Of a stretch of DNA of 64,000 nucleotides, positions 35,495-44,340 are shown piece after piece. The notes beneath the pieces are model-generated. The model ran no database searches. It was not told where the DNA came from and worked only from the letters and a program-made list of their open reading frames with translations. This stretch comes from Thiosulfatimonas sediminis (lineage in GTDB: Bacteria; Pseudomonadota; Gammaproteobacteria; Thiomicrospirales; Thiomicrospiraceae). The position numbers and the translations under genes are program-made. Position 1 is the stretch's first letter. Every line of letters begins with the position of its first letter. The stretch spans positions 1,426,001 to 1,490,000 of the forward strand of contig NZ_AP021889.1 of NCBI RefSeq assembly GCF_011398355.1, written 5' to 3'.

Positions 35495-37648
35495 ATGAAT
35501 ACTCTTGCCGAAATTATTCAGGCCATTTTTCCAGATTTAGATGAAAACACTCGCTATACCGAACAGGATCGCGTGCACATTCATAAAGCCTGTGAACTTG
35601 CCCTTGAAGCGCTTAGCTTGCCCGAGCAAACCGTTGTTCGTAGCATTGACGTCGCTAAAATCCTCTCCGACCTTAGAACCGATAAAGCCACCTTAATTGC
35701 CACGCTAATCAGCGATGGAAATTTACAGAATATTTATAGCTTAGATTTATATAAAGAAATCTTCGGCGAAAATATAAGTACGCTGGTCGAGGGGATTCGC
35801 AAACTCAATCGTTTTCAAGAGTTTCAAGTAGAGCGCAGCACCGACGAAGTCCAAAATGAACGCCTTCGTCAAATGCTGTTAGCGATGACCGTAGACGTAC
35901 GGATAATGATTGTCAAACTGGCCTATCGTGTTGCTCGTTTACGTCATTTGAAATACGAGGATGAATCTATCCGTCGTCAAATTGCGCTAGAGACAGAGTT
36001 TATTTTCTCTCCTCTAGCGAATCGCTTAGGTATTGCACAGCTTAAATGGGAGTTGGAAGACCTCTCTTTCCGCTTTACTCATCCGGATGAATACAAGCAG
36101 ATTGCACAGGGTTTAAAGACCAAGCGCGTTGCCCGTGAGGACTACATCAAGCGCGTGATTGAAATTCTGCAATCCTTGATGAAAAAACATAATATCGATG
36201 CAAAAATTACCGGGCGCCCAAAGCATATTTTCAGTATTTGGAAAAAAATGAAGCGTAAGAACATTCCAATTGAGGAACTGTATGACTTACGTGCGGTGCG
36301 GATTTATGTTGATTCCATTCAAACCTGTTACGAAGCTCTTGGTCTAATCCATAGCCATTGGAACTATGTGCAACAGGAGTTTGATGATTATATTGCCACG
36401 CCTAAAGAAAACGGCTATCAATCTATTCATACGGTCGTAATTGGCCCGGAAAATAACACCGTTGAGATTCAAATACGTACCGATGAAATGCATCATCATG
36501 CGGAGTTTGGTGTTGCTGCTCATTGGCTCTATAAAGAAGGTGGAAAAAGCTTTGACCATAACTTAGAGCGCAGTATTGCCAATGTTCGTCAGATGCTGGA
36601 AACCTCGGATGACCCAGATATTTTCCGTGAGATCAGCACTGAGTTACAGAGTCAGCATATTTATGTAATGACCCCAAATAGCGAAATCATTACCCTGCGC
36701 CAAGGCGCTACGCCGCTCGACTTTGCCTACAATATTCACACAGAACTCGGACACCGTTGCCGTGGCGCCAAAATAAATGGTCGTATTCAACCATTAAGCT
36801 ACACGTTGCGTACGGGTGATCGAGTTGAAGTCTTGACGATTAAAAACGGCCAGCCTAGTCGCAATTGGCTAAACCCGAACTTGGGCTACATCACCAGTAG
36901 CAGTGCCCGTAATAAAGTAAAAAGCTGGTTTAACAAACAAAATCGCGCCGAAAATATCAAATCCGGTGAAGCGCTTTTTCATCGTGAAGTGCGCCGCTTG
37001 CATGCCGAAGCAATTCCATTAGATAAATTAATGCAGCGCTTCCACATGGAGTCTGCCGACGCTTTCTTTGAGGACTTAGGAAAAGGTCGCATCAACGAAC
37101 GTCAACTGACCACCGCCTTGCAAGCACTCAATAAACCGGCGAGTACTCAAGCGCGCGCCTTCACTTATACGCCTGAAACCACGCCAGTGGAAGACTATGC
37201 TTTTGTTATTGGTGCGACCAACTTAAAAACACATCTAGCCCCCTGTTGTCATCCGCATAATGGTGAGGACATTATCGGTTACGTTACCCGTGGCCGCGGC
37301 GTGACAATACATAAGAGCGACTGCGCGAATATCCTGCATCTTAGCCATGAGGAACAACGCCGTTTGATTGAAGTAACATGGGATAAAACGATTGCCGAAA
37401 ACCCAAGTTACACTGCTGAACTGAATATCCTTGCGTTTGACCGTCGCGGTCTGTTGCGCGATATCATGACGTTATTGACCTTAATGGACATCAACCTGGT
37501 GGCTTCCAACACCAATACCGATAAAGATGATCGCACCGTAAACATGAAGCTAACCTTAGAGTTGAATGCCACCATGTCGCTCGGTGATTTGCTTGATAAA
37601 ATCGAGATGATTCAAAACGTCGAATCGGCTTCAATCCGCACTATTTAA
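35495..37648 (+). CDS. relA: GTP pyrophosphokinase RelA
   Basis: Long RSH protein, 717 residues, making (p)ppGpp. The N-terminal hydrolase domain has lost its HD pair: the position normally reading LLHDV/EDT is LIATLISDGN, so it should not hydrolyse ppGpp. The synthetase domain is intact (GRPKHIFSIWKKMKRKN, ELYDLRAVRIYVD, TPKENGYQSIHTVV, VEIQIRTDEMHHHAEFG), then TGS (IYVMTPNSEIITL), helical, Cys-rich conserved (CCHPHNGEDIIGYVTRGRGV) and ACT domains. This is the ribosome-bound stringent factor. The usual rlmD neighbour is absent. Confidence 0.94.
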   Translation: MNTLAEIIQAIFPDLDENTRYTEQDRVHIHKACELALEALSLPEQTVVRSIDVAKILSDLRTDKATLIATLISDGNLQNIYSLDLYKEIFGENISTLVEGIRKLNRFQEFQVERSTDEVQNERLRQMLLAMTVDVRIMIVKLAYRVARLRHLKYEDESIRRQIALETEFIFSPLANRLGIAQLKWELEDLSFRFTHPDEYKQIAQGLKTKRVAREDYIKRVIEILQSLMKKHNIDAKITGRPKHIFSIWKKMKRKNIPIEELYDLRAVRIYVDSIQTCYEALGLIHSHWNYVQQEFDDYIATPKENGYQSIHTVVIGPENNTVEIQIRTDEMHHHAEFGVAAHWLYKEGGKSFDHNLERSIANVRQMLETSDDPDIFREISTELQSQHIYVMTPNSEIITLRQGATPLDFAYNIHTELGHRCRGAKINGRIQPLSYTLRTGDRVEVLTIKNGQPSRNWLNPNLGYITSSSARNKVKSWFNKQNRAENIKSGEALFHREVRRLHAEAIPLDKLMQRFHMESADAFFEDLGKGRINERQLTTALQALNKPASTQARAFTYTPETTPVEDYAFVIGATNLKTHLAPCCHPHNGEDIIGYVTRGRGVTIHKSDCANILHLSHEEQRRLIEVTWDKTIAENPSYTAELNILAFDRRGLLRDIMTLLTLMDINLVASNTNTDKDDRTVNMKLTLELNATMSLGDLLDKIEMIQNVESASIRTI

Positions 37649-37684
37649 CCAACTGAGCACAGCTCGTCTTTAACTTTTTAAATG

Positions 37685-37698
37685 GCCGCGAAAGCGGC
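37685..37698 (+). terminator. Possible weak terminator after relA
   Basis: The stem GCCGC-GAAA-GCGGC lies 37 bp past the relA stop and is flanked by AAAT/ATTT, but there is no long T run. It may act as a weak terminator. Confidence 0.4.
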
Positions 37699-37865
37699 AT
37701 TTATATGACCCAAAAAATACCTAAAAAACGAAAAGATACGAGAAACCTCAGTCACAATGAACACTCTCTGCCTTTAAACCTAAAATACACGCTATTTAAA
37801 GGTTTCAAGAGTATATCTTGAACTTGCAGAAAGAGTAGACTTACTAAGTAAAAACATTTTTTCAG

Positions 37866-37900
37866 GCAAAAAAATAGCCACTAAAAAGTGGCTATTTTAA
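37866..37900. terminator. Terminator of the tRNA operon
   Basis: A 12-bp perfect stem (AAAATAGCCACT at 37871-37882 with its complement at 37887-37898) with a 4-nt loop lies just past the last tRNA-Glu. On the minus strand it is followed by Ts (As at 37868-37874). Confidence 0.85.
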
Positions 37901-37905
37901 TAATA

Positions 37906-37981
37906 TGGCGTCCCGTAGGGGAGTCGAACCCCTGTTACAGCCGTGAAAGGGCCGTGTCCTAGGCCTCTAGACGAACGGGAC
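37906..37981 (-). tRNA. tRNA-Glu(TTC), distal copy
   Basis: A 76-nt cloverleaf on the minus strand, GTCCCG...CGGGACGCCA, with an encoded CCA. The anticodon loop CTTTCAC gives anticodon TTC, and the T-loop reads GGTTCGACTCC. It is the third tRNA-Glu copy and last gene of the operon, just before the terminator. Confidence 0.97.
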
Positions 37982-38194
37982 TTTTTGGTTGTTTTAGCCG
38001 CTATTTCTCTTAATTTCTTTGTCATGTCTCAGTCACCTACCCTATGCAGGCTTCTGCGATTTTCCTTGAACTAAAGAAAAATAACACACTAAAATTTCCT
38101 AAAAAGTTCTCAATTTAATGAGACAAGTTTTAGTGCCTACTTGCGTAGGACTTAAATCAGATGAGTTGAAATAATCGCTTCATCTAATAAAATT

Positions 38195-38270
38195 TGGAGC
38201 GGGAAACGAGGTTCGAACTCGCGACCTCAACCTTGGCAAGGTTGCGCTCTACCAGCTGAGCTATTCCCGC
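38195..38270 (-). tRNA. tRNA-Gly(GCC), distal copy
   Basis: A 76-nt cloverleaf, GCGGGAA...TTCCCGCTCCA, CCA encoded, anticodon GCC in the loop TTGCCAA. The D-arm is AGCTCAGCTGGTAGAGC and the T-loop GTTCGAACC. Part of repeat unit 1. Confidence 0.97.
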
Positions 38271-38272
38271 AT

Positions 38273-38348
38273 TGGCGTCCCGTAGGGGAGTCGAACCCCT
38301 GTTACAGCCGTGAAAGGGCCGTGTCCTAGGCCTCTAGACGAACGGGAC
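38273..38348 (-). tRNA. tRNA-Glu(TTC), middle copy
   Basis: Identical to the tRNA-Glu at 37906-37981, offset by 367 bp. Anticodon TTC, encoded CCA. It directly abuts the tRNA-Gly at 38195-38270 with only two bases between. Confidence 0.97.
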
Positions 38349-38561
38349 TTTTTGGTTGTTTTAGCCGCTATTTCTCTTAATTTCTTTGTCATCTCTCAGT
38401 CACCTACCCTATGCAGGCTTCTGCGATTTTCCTTGAACTAAAGAAAAATAACACACTAAAATTTCCTAAAAAGTTCTCAATTTAATGAGACAAGTTTTAG
38501 TGCCTACTTGCGTAGGACTTAAATCAGATGAGTTGAAATAATCGCTTCATCTAATAAAATT

Positions 38562-38637
38562 TGGAGCGGGAAACGAGGTTCGAACTCGCGACCTCAACCT
38601 TGGCAAGGTTGCGCTCTACCAGCTGAGCTATTCCCGC
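38562..38637 (-). tRNA. tRNA-Gly(GCC), proximal copy
   Basis: Identical to the tRNA-Gly at 38195-38270, offset by 367 bp. Anticodon GCC, encoded CCA. It is two bases downstream of the following tRNA-Glu gene's CCA end. Confidence 0.97.
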
Positions 38638-38639
38638 AT

Positions 38640-38715
38640 TGGCGTCCCGTAGGGGAGTCGAACCCCTGTTACAGCCGTGAAAGGGCCGTGTCCTAGGCCT
38701 CTAGACGAACGGGAC
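38640..38715 (-). tRNA. tRNA-Glu(TTC), proximal copy
   Basis: The third tRNA-Glu with the same sequence. Its upstream flank (toward tRNA-Ala, 38716-38755) differs from the spacer after the other two, so it marks the edge of the duplicated unit. Confidence 0.97.
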
Positions 38716-38755
38716 AAATTGTAAATCCGACGAGATTTTGTCGGTTATCAGTCAT

Positions 38756-38831
38756 TGGTGGAGCTAAGCGGGATCGAACCGCTGACCTCAACACTGCCAG
38801 TGTTGCGCTCTCCCAGCTGAGCTATAGCCCC
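38756..38831 (-). tRNA. tRNA-Ala(GGC)
   Basis: 76-nt cloverleaf on the minus strand, GGGGCTATAGC...TAGCTCCACCA with CCA encoded; anticodon GGC in the loop. First gene of the operon, with the promoter about 20 bp upstream. The acceptor stem includes one G-U pair. Confidence 0.95.
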
Positions 38832-38849
38832 CCTGGCTGATGGAGGCGT

Positions 38850-38877
38850 ATTATAAGGACTTCGCCGTTTGGGTCAA
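38850..38877 (-). promoter_or_regulatory. Strong sigma-70 promoter of the tRNA operon
   Basis: On the minus strand: TTGACC (38872-38877), a 16-bp spacer and a perfect TATAAT (38850-38855), followed by a GC-rich discriminator (ACGCCTCC), typical of stringently controlled stable-RNA promoters. Transcription should start ~10 bp upstream of tRNA-Ala. Confidence 0.85.
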
Positions 38878-39002
38878 GCGTAAAATGCAAAAAAACTGCT
38901 TTTTTTTAAACATTTGTTAAGCGCACAAAATGCGTCACCTGCAAGCTACTCATAAGCCATTGATTTTGATGACTAAGCAAATACAACAAGCTTACACGGC
39001 AG

Positions 39003-39025
39003 AAAAAACCCGTCACAAAGACGGG
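39003..39025 (-). terminator. Terminator after gltX
   Basis: The stem CCCGTC/GACGGG (39009-39014 and 39020-39025) has a 5-nt loop and, on the minus strand, is followed by six Ts (As at 39003-39008). It lies 43 bp past the gltX stop. Confidence 0.88.
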
Positions 39026-39067
39026 CCTATTAACATTTAGCTATAGCGTCAAGGACGCAATCAAGAT

Positions 39068-40480
39068 TTACTGATTAGCAACACGTTGCGAAATAGCGTC
39101 TAAAGCCATCTGAATGCGTGCCAAACAACGATCTTTACCGATTAACTCGGCTGTAGCGTCAATGGCCGGAGATTGGCCGCCGCCGGTAATCGCAACTCGC
39201 AGAGGCATACCAACTTTGCCCATACCCACTTCTAGCGCTTCGGCAGCCGCATTAATTGCGGCATGAATCTCCGCAGCTTGCCAATTCTCGATATTCACAA
39301 ACAACTCTGCCAGCTTCTCTAAAGGTTCTGCAGCCACGCCGCGCAAGTGCTTTTTGGCCGCATCTGCGTCAAATTCACTAAAGTCTTTATAGAAATAAGT
39401 GGCTCCTTGCGCCATTTCGACTAAGGTCTTAGCTCGATCACGCAACAAATTTGCAACATCGCTTAACGCAGGTCCTTGTGCTAAATCACAGCCCAGATCA
39501 GCCATAAAAGGTGATAAGTGACGTGCTAAATGATCTGCTGGCGCTTTTTTTATGTGCTGCTCGTTAATCCATAGCAACTTAGCTGTATCAAAACTGGACG
39601 GCGAGCCGTTGACGCTTTCAAGATTAAATAAAGACGCCAATTCATCCATGCTAAAGATTTCTTGGTCACCATGAGACCAACCCAAGCGCACTAAGTAATT
39701 TAGCAACCCTTCTGGTAAAAAGCCCTGTTCTTTGTACTGTAAAACACTGACGGCTCCATGGCGTTTTGACAAACGCGAACCATCTTCTCCCAGCACCATT
39801 GGGATGTGGGCAAACTTCGGTACCGGGGCTCCTAGCGCTTGGTAAAGATTGATTTGGCGCGGCGTATTATTTAAATGATCGTCACCGCGAATAACGTGGG
39901 TCATTCCCATATCCCAATCATCAACCACCACGGTTAAGTTATAGGTCGGTGTTCCATCTGAGCGAGCGATAATTAAATCGTCCAATTCACGGTTGTTGAT
40001 CACGACTTTGCCTTTAACCATATCGTCGATTTCGACATCGCCATCAATCGGATTTTTAAAACGAATAACGGGCTTAACCCCTTCAGGTGGCGTACCAGTA
40101 AAATCACGGTAACGGCCATCATAACGCGGCTTTTCACCACGCGCTTTTTGTCCTTCACGCATCACATCCAGCTCTTCCGGCGTAGCATAACAGTAGTACG
40201 CTAGGCCTTTCTCAAACAGCTGTTGAATGACTTCTTTATAACGCTCGAAACGATGTGTCTGATAAATTGGCCCTTGGTCATAATCCAAACCAAGCCAACT
40301 CATTCCTTCTAAAATTGCGTTGACCGATTCTTCGCTAGAACGCTCTAAATCGGTATCTTCAATCCGTAAGGTAAATTCACCACCAAATCGTTTGGCATAC
40401 AACCATGAATAAAGGGCGGTTCGAACACCACCAATGTGAAGATAACCTGTCGGGCTTGGCGCAAAACGAGTACGAATCAC
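39068..40480 (-). CDS. gltX: Glutamyl-tRNA synthetase
   Basis: Charges tRNA-Glu, three copies of which lie just downstream. 470 residues, standard. Class I motifs: [14 protein letters not shown] (HIGH-type, residues ~5-18) and SRLSKRHG (KMSKS-type, ~237). The start is a GTG at 40480 with GGAG 7 bp upstream; an overlapping ATG-CAG-TGA just before it makes a two-codon ORF. A TATAAT box (minus strand, 40519-40524) about 40 bp upstream is probably the -10. Confidence 0.96.
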   Translation of the reverse strand: MIRTRFAPSPTGYLHIGGVRTALYSWLYAKRFGGEFTLRIEDTDLERSSEESVNAILEGMSWLGLDYDQGPIYQTHRFERYKEVIQQLFEKGLAYYCYATPEELDVMREGQKARGEKPRYDGRYRDFTGTPPEGVKPVIRFKNPIDGDVEIDDMVKGKVVINNRELDDLIIARSDGTPTYNLTVVVDDWDMGMTHVIRGDDHLNNTPRQINLYQALGAPVPKFAHIPMVLGEDGSRLSKRHGAVSVLQYKEQGFLPEGLLNYLVRLGWSHGDQEIFSMDELASLFNLESVNGSPSSFDTAKLLWINEQHIKKAPADHLARHLSPFMADLGCDLAQGPALSDVANLLRDRAKTLVEMAQGATYFYKDFSEFDADAAKKHLRGVAAEPLEKLAELFVNIENWQAAEIHAAINAAAEALEVGMGKVGMPLRVAITGGGQSPAIDATAELIGKDRCLARIQMALDAISQRVANQ

Positions 40481-40485
40481 TGCAT
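40478..40485 (-). other. Two-codon ORF overlapping the gltX start
   Basis: On the minus strand ATG-CAG-TGA (40485-40477) overlaps the gltX GTG (40480-40478) out of frame: the TGA shares TG with the GTG. Whether it is translated is unknown; its ribosome site would be the same GGAG. Confidence 0.4.
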
Positions 40486-40518
40486 GACTCCAGTTTTAGA
40501 ATAAAAAATAAAGCCCGT

Positions 40519-40524
40519 ATTATA
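40519..40524 (-). promoter_or_regulatory. gltX: Probable -10 box of gltX
   Basis: A consensus TATAAT on the minus strand, 39 bp upstream of the GTG start. The -35 region is not clear. Confidence 0.5.
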
Positions 40525-40583
40525 CCCTAAGCAGTGAATGACGGATTTCCGAAAGTGAATGGTTTTTGCATTACGCTCTCAGT

Positions 40584-40696
40584 GAAGGATACAGACTGCA
40601 TTTCTTGAGGATGAGTCACCATTGACCTCATTACGGGATTGCAAGGCGCAAACTCTTCTTTACCTCAAGCAATATCGACTTATTCTGTATCTCCCT
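40584..40696. repeat. Intergenic inverted-repeat element
   Basis: The right end (GACTTATTCTGTATCTCCCT) matches the family arm; the left side (AAGGATACAGACTGC, 40584-40599) is an imperfect inverse. Inside is CTTGAGG (40604-40610)/CCTCAAG (40663-40669), a nested hairpin. Upstream of the SLAC1-type gene promoter. Confidence 0.65.
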
Positions 40697-40749
40697 AAAG
40701 GATTTATCCCTCTAAACAAAAAAGTTTTATGCTTATTTTGTCTGATAAG

Positions 40750-40780
40750 TTGTACGCAGTTCGCGTTGAGTTCCTATAAT
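40750..40780 (+). promoter_or_regulatory. Probable promoter of the SLAC1-type transporter gene
   Basis: TATAAT (40775-40780) lies 37 bp before the ATG at 40817. TTGTAC (40750-40755) is the best -35, but the 19-bp spacer is long. Confidence 0.5.
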
Positions 40781-40816
40781 ATTTTTTGTTTTTCAAACTC
40801 AATTCGGAGTCATTCC

Positions 40817-41830
40817 ATGCAGTCAAACAATGTCGTCATGCCCACAAATCGCCTGGCCTATTTTCCAATTAATCTATTTGGTGCCGTGATGGGCTTTAGT
40901 GGTCTATCACTGGGACTGCTTAAGGCCTCGCAACTTGGCTGGCTGCCTTCGACACTGTTTATTTCGCTCAGTACCTTAACCATACTGCTGTTTGGCCTAT
41001 TCACCGGGCTTTACCTTTTTAAAATGTTAAAGTTTCCAAGCGAGCTTAAGCACGATATTGAGCACCCAGTTGCCGTAAATTTCTTTCCCGCATTTAGTAT
41101 TAGCCTGCTGTTGTTAAGTTTGATCGTCAATGAATTTGCCTCGCCAATAGCCGCTATTATGTGGTACATGGGAATGATTTTTCACCTGACGCTGACAGTG
41201 GTTTTGTTAAGCAGTTGGATGCACCACGAAAAATGGCAAATTACTCATATGAACCCAGCTTGGTTTATTCCGGTGGTCGGTAATATCGTGGTTCCACTCG
41301 GCGCGGTGCACTTCTCTAATCTAGAACTGGGCTGGTTCTTTTTTAGCATAGGTTTGGTTTTCTGGATTGTGCTGTTTGCGATAGTCATGTATCGAATGTT
41401 TTTTCACGCCCCGCTGCTTAAAATTTTAGAACCAACACTGTTTATCTTGATTGCGCCTCCTGCCATTGGCTTCCTCTCTTATCTGGCCTTGAACGGCGGT
41501 GTTTTAGACGCATTCGCACGCATTTTGTACTACACGGCGCTTTTTATGACACTGCTTTTAATGGCACAGCTGCCACGCTTTATTAAGATTCCTTACGCAC
41601 TGTCTTGGTGGGCTTACAGCTTCCCGATTGCCGCAATTACCCTAGCCAGTATGACTATGTTCATCCTTTCACAACTCACAGTTTTTGCAGTCATTTCAGC
41701 AGCATTACTGGGTGCTCTAATTGTGTTAATCACCCTATTGAGTGTTAAAACACTGATTGCGGTTAAACACGGCACTCTTTGTAAACCACACCCTGTGATG
41801 CCCACTAAACCTTCTGCTTCAGATAAATGA
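40817..41830 (+). CDS. TehA/SLAC1-family membrane channel
   Basis: ~337 residues with about ten hydrophobic helices, as in TehA/SLAC1 anion channels and exporters. The N-terminal segment LAYFPINLFGAVMGFSGLSLGL and the later PAWFIPVVGNIVVPLGA carry the helix-breaking Pro/Gly typical of the family. The substrate is unknown (tellurite, sulfite and organic anions are known for relatives). I start at ATG 40817 (CGGAG ~8 nt upstream); the long reading frame from 40622 would run through the repeat and the promoter. Confidence 0.85.
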   Translation: MQSNNVVMPTNRLAYFPINLFGAVMGFSGLSLGLLKASQLGWLPSTLFISLSTLTILLFGLFTGLYLFKMLKFPSELKHDIEHPVAVNFFPAFSISLLLLSLIVNEFASPIAAIMWYMGMIFHLTLTVVLLSSWMHHEKWQITHMNPAWFIPVVGNIVVPLGAVHFSNLELGWFFFSIGLVFWIVLFAIVMYRMFFHAPLLKILEPTLFILIAPPAIGFLSYLALNGGVLDAFARILYYTALFMTLLLMAQLPRFIKIPYALSWWAYSFPIAAITLASMTMFILSQLTVFAVISAALLGALIVLITLLSVKTLIAVKHGTLCKPHPVMPTKPSASDK

Positions 41831-41885
41831 CCGCTACTAACGGCTTACTAAAGTAGGCGCCGAAGCACTCCAAATGGCTTCAGGT

Positions 41886-41914
41886 ACAGAATGCCATGGG
41901 GACTTGTTCTGTAC
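41886..41914. repeat. Partial intergenic repeat copy
   Basis: An inverted pair TACAGAA/TTCTGTA (41886-41892 and 41908-41914) encloses GGACTTG; the following bases ACATCCTTAA continue the family arm (ACTTGTTCTGTACATCCTTAA). The preceding CCAAATGG block also occurs in the 34880 element. Confidence 0.5.
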
Positions 41915-42062
41915 ATCCTTAATTGCACAGGTTCACCCGCCTTGAGCGGGTGATTGGTTATACGCCTTAGAAAACCATTAACGCTTAATTTTTAACAGTC
42001 ACAAGGTTATTTGCTAGAATTGACGCACATAGCACCTATCAATAAACCCTGGTATTCATTAG

Positions 42063-44000
42063 ATGAATCAATTTAGCTCTCCAGCTCTACAGCAAATCAG
42101 TCAAAAATACATAAACGAAGAAACCTTGCCTGAACTGGCTAAACCCATTAGCAAATATGAAGCTTGCGCTCGCCATTACAGTATTAGTCCAGCTCATCCA
42201 CAGGGACACCTATTCAATGTGCAATTACGCATCGCTTTTCCGCAGGCTCAGCAACAAATTCGTTTGCCAAGCTGGATTCCTGGCAGCTACTTAATTCGTG
42301 ATTTTGCCAAGCATATTATTGACTTACAAGCACAAACTGACACACAACAACCCCTTAAAGTGACTCCGCTAGACAAAGCAACATGGCAGATTGATGCCGC
42401 TCAGAATGCCGATGGTCACCCCATGGCCATCAATCTTAGCTACCAAGTTTACGCATGGGATTTATCGGTACGTGGTGCACATTTTGATGAAACACACGCT
42501 TTCTTTAACGGTACGTCGGTCTTTCCAGAAGTGATTGGTCAGCGCGAAATGCCTTGCGTCATGACTTTAAAAAAGAGCCCAGTGTCCATTAAAAATGGTT
42601 GGAAAGCGGCCACCGGCATGATGCCAATTAAAATAGATCATCATGGTTTTGGACACTACCAAGCAGACGACTACCTTGCGTTAATTGATCATCCTGTTGA
42701 GATAGGTAACTACACCGAAATTGAATTTCGCGCTTTTGGGATACCTCACAAAATGATTTTAACCGGCGTGTTTAACTGCGATTTAGAGCGTCTTAAAAAA
42801 GATTTGATTTGTATCTGCGAATACGAGATTAAACTGTTTGGCGAACCTGCGCCAATGAACAGTTATCTATTTCAAGTGATGGTTACCGGCAATGATTATG
42901 GTGGTTTAGAGCATCGTAACTCTACTGCGTTAATTTGCAGTCGCAACGACCTTCCTTATCATGGAATGCAACAAGCAAGCGATGGTTACCTACAGTTCTT
43001 AGAGTTGTGTAGCCACGAGTATTTCCATACATGGAACGTCAAACGTATCATGCCGAGTGCATACCAGAATCCTGACTTAAGCGCCCCGATTTATTCGCGC
43101 CAACTTTGGTGGTTTGAAGGGATTACTTCTTATTACGATTCACTGATTCTATTACGTTGCGGATTGATTGACCAAACCACCTATCTCAAAATTTTGAGTC
43201 AACAGTTAACTCGTGTTTATCGTATGCCTGGTCGTTTTAAACAGACCTTAAGTGAATCCAGTTTTTTTGCTTGGACTAAATTTTATCAACAAGATGAAAA
43301 TGCCCCCAATGCCATTATCAGCTATTACACCAAGGGTTCATTGCTCGCGTTAGCCTTAGATTTAACCATTCGTGAACAAACTCAGGGGGAAAAATCGCTG
43401 GATGATGTTCTGCTGTATTTATGGGAGCATTACGGTAAAACAGGCGTAGGGTTGAACGAGTTTGCCATCGAAGAAATCTGCAGTCAGGTCAGCGGCATTG
43501 ATTTAAGTGATTTTTTCGCGCTCACCTTAGACAGTACAAAGGACATCGACCTTACCCCCCTACTCGCTAAATTTGGAATGCAGTTTGAATTGCGCGCTCC
43601 AACCAGCTTGTCAGACTTGGGGGCGAGTGCTAAAGGCGATTACTTGAGGGTTGACTTCGGCGCAAATGTGCTCGATTCAAACAGCGGCGTGCAACTCAAA
43701 CATCTTTGGCAAAATGCCAGTGCGCAGTTGGCCGGACTGGCCGCCGGCGATGAAATTATTGCGCTGAACGGCTTACGTCTAAGCAATAAAGCGCAATTAG
43801 AAACACTGTTACAACGTAGCCAAGTCGGTGAACGCTTGGCCTGTGCATACTTTCGACGCGATGAATTACGTCACTGCGAAATAACGCTGACTGCTGCGCC
43901 GCAAGACCGAGTTCAAATTACACCATTGGTTGGCGACCACGCAACCTCCTTGTCGTGGTTGCCAGCAACATCGGATAGCGCAGGAGAAACAACCCTATGA
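42063..44000 (+). CDS. M61-family aminopeptidase with C-terminal PDZ domain
   Basis: 645 residues. Family M61 (glycyl aminopeptidase type) has the HExxH zinc motif in SHEYFHTWNVKR (~residue 317) and the third ligand Glu in LWWFEGITSYYD (~residue 347). The N-terminal beta-sandwich (SWIPGSYLIRDFAKHI) is typical. A PDZ domain occupies about 555-625 (LKHLWQNASAQLAGLAAGDEI, pattern only). No signal peptide, so cytoplasmic. Its stop overlaps the slyX ATG by four bases. Confidence 0.9.
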   Translation: MNQFSSPALQQISQKYINEETLPELAKPISKYEACARHYSISPAHPQGHLFNVQLRIAFPQAQQQIRLPSWIPGSYLIRDFAKHIIDLQAQTDTQQPLKVTPLDKATWQIDAAQNADGHPMAINLSYQVYAWDLSVRGAHFDETHAFFNGTSVFPEVIGQREMPCVMTLKKSPVSIKNGWKAATGMMPIKIDHHGFGHYQADDYLALIDHPVEIGNYTEIEFRAFGIPHKMILTGVFNCDLERLKKDLICICEYEIKLFGEPAPMNSYLFQVMVTGNDYGGLEHRNSTALICSRNDLPYHGMQQASDGYLQFLELCSHEYFHTWNVKRIMPSAYQNPDLSAPIYSRQLWWFEGITSYYDSLILLRCGLIDQTTYLKILSQQLTRVYRMPGRFKQTLSESSFFAWTKFYQQDENAPNAIISYYTKGSLLALALDLTIREQTQGEKSLDDVLLYLWEHYGKTGVGLNEFAIEEICSQVSGIDLSDFFALTLDSTKDIDLTPLLAKFGMQFELRAPTSLSDLGASAKGDYLRVDFGANVLDSNSGVQLKHLWQNASAQLAGLAAGDEIIALNGLRLSNKAQLETLLQRSQVGERLACAYFRRDELRHCEITLTAAPQDRVQITPLVGDHATSLSWLPATSDSAGETTL

Positions 44001-44236
44001 ATATAATCCATTCAAATGCTGATAACGCAGAACTGCAAAAACAGATTGAGTCGTTGCAAATCGTCATTGCACATCACGAGATTATGCATCAAGAGATGGA
44101 AAAAACCGTGCTGAACTTAAGCAACCGCATGGATGATTTACAAAACCGTTACGCTGTGGTGGTCAAATTGATGCAGTCTATGCAAGAGCAAGGCATTCGG
44201 TCGGTTGATCAAGAAGTGCCACCGCCACACTATTGA
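43997..44236 (+). CDS. slyX: SlyX-family protein
   Basis: 79-residue alpha-helical protein. LQKQIESLQIVIAHHEIMH followed by the coiled-coil L-x-x-x-x-D-D-L-Q-x-R pattern and the C-terminal EVPPPHY, a near invariant SlyX ending. Role unknown. ATGA overlap with the M61 peptidase gene indicates coupling. Confidence 0.9.
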   Translation: MNIIHSNADNAELQKQIESLQIVIAHHEIMHQEMEKTVLNLSNRMDDLQNRYAVVVKLMQSMQEQGIRSVDQEVPPPHY

Positions 44237-44340
44237 TTTTTAATGCCTGTTTTTAAAATACATTTTTATGCGCTTTGTCGGTATTTTTAGAAGCTAAATC
44301 GCTGTTGTCATTTGTTTGCTGAGTGCTACTATATAAATCT

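Larger units (their letters stand above)
37906..38639. repeat. Two tandem 367-bp units of tRNA-Glu/tRNA-Gly
   Basis: Unit 1 (37906-38272) and unit 2 (38273-38639) each hold a tRNA-Glu, ~210 bp of spacer and a tRNA-Gly. I find one difference (G at 38026, C at 38393); spacers are otherwise identical. The third tRNA-Glu (38640-38715) is a partial third unit. Confidence 0.9.

Noticed and set aside
37906..38715. CRISPR-like array
   Set aside because: The repeated units are tRNA genes with identical spacers; no short direct repeats with unique spacers occur anywhere in the window.
41934..41954. Strong terminator after the SLAC1-type gene
   Set aside because: The TCACCCGC/GCGGGTGA stem is good, but no T run follows and it is ~100 bp past the stop.
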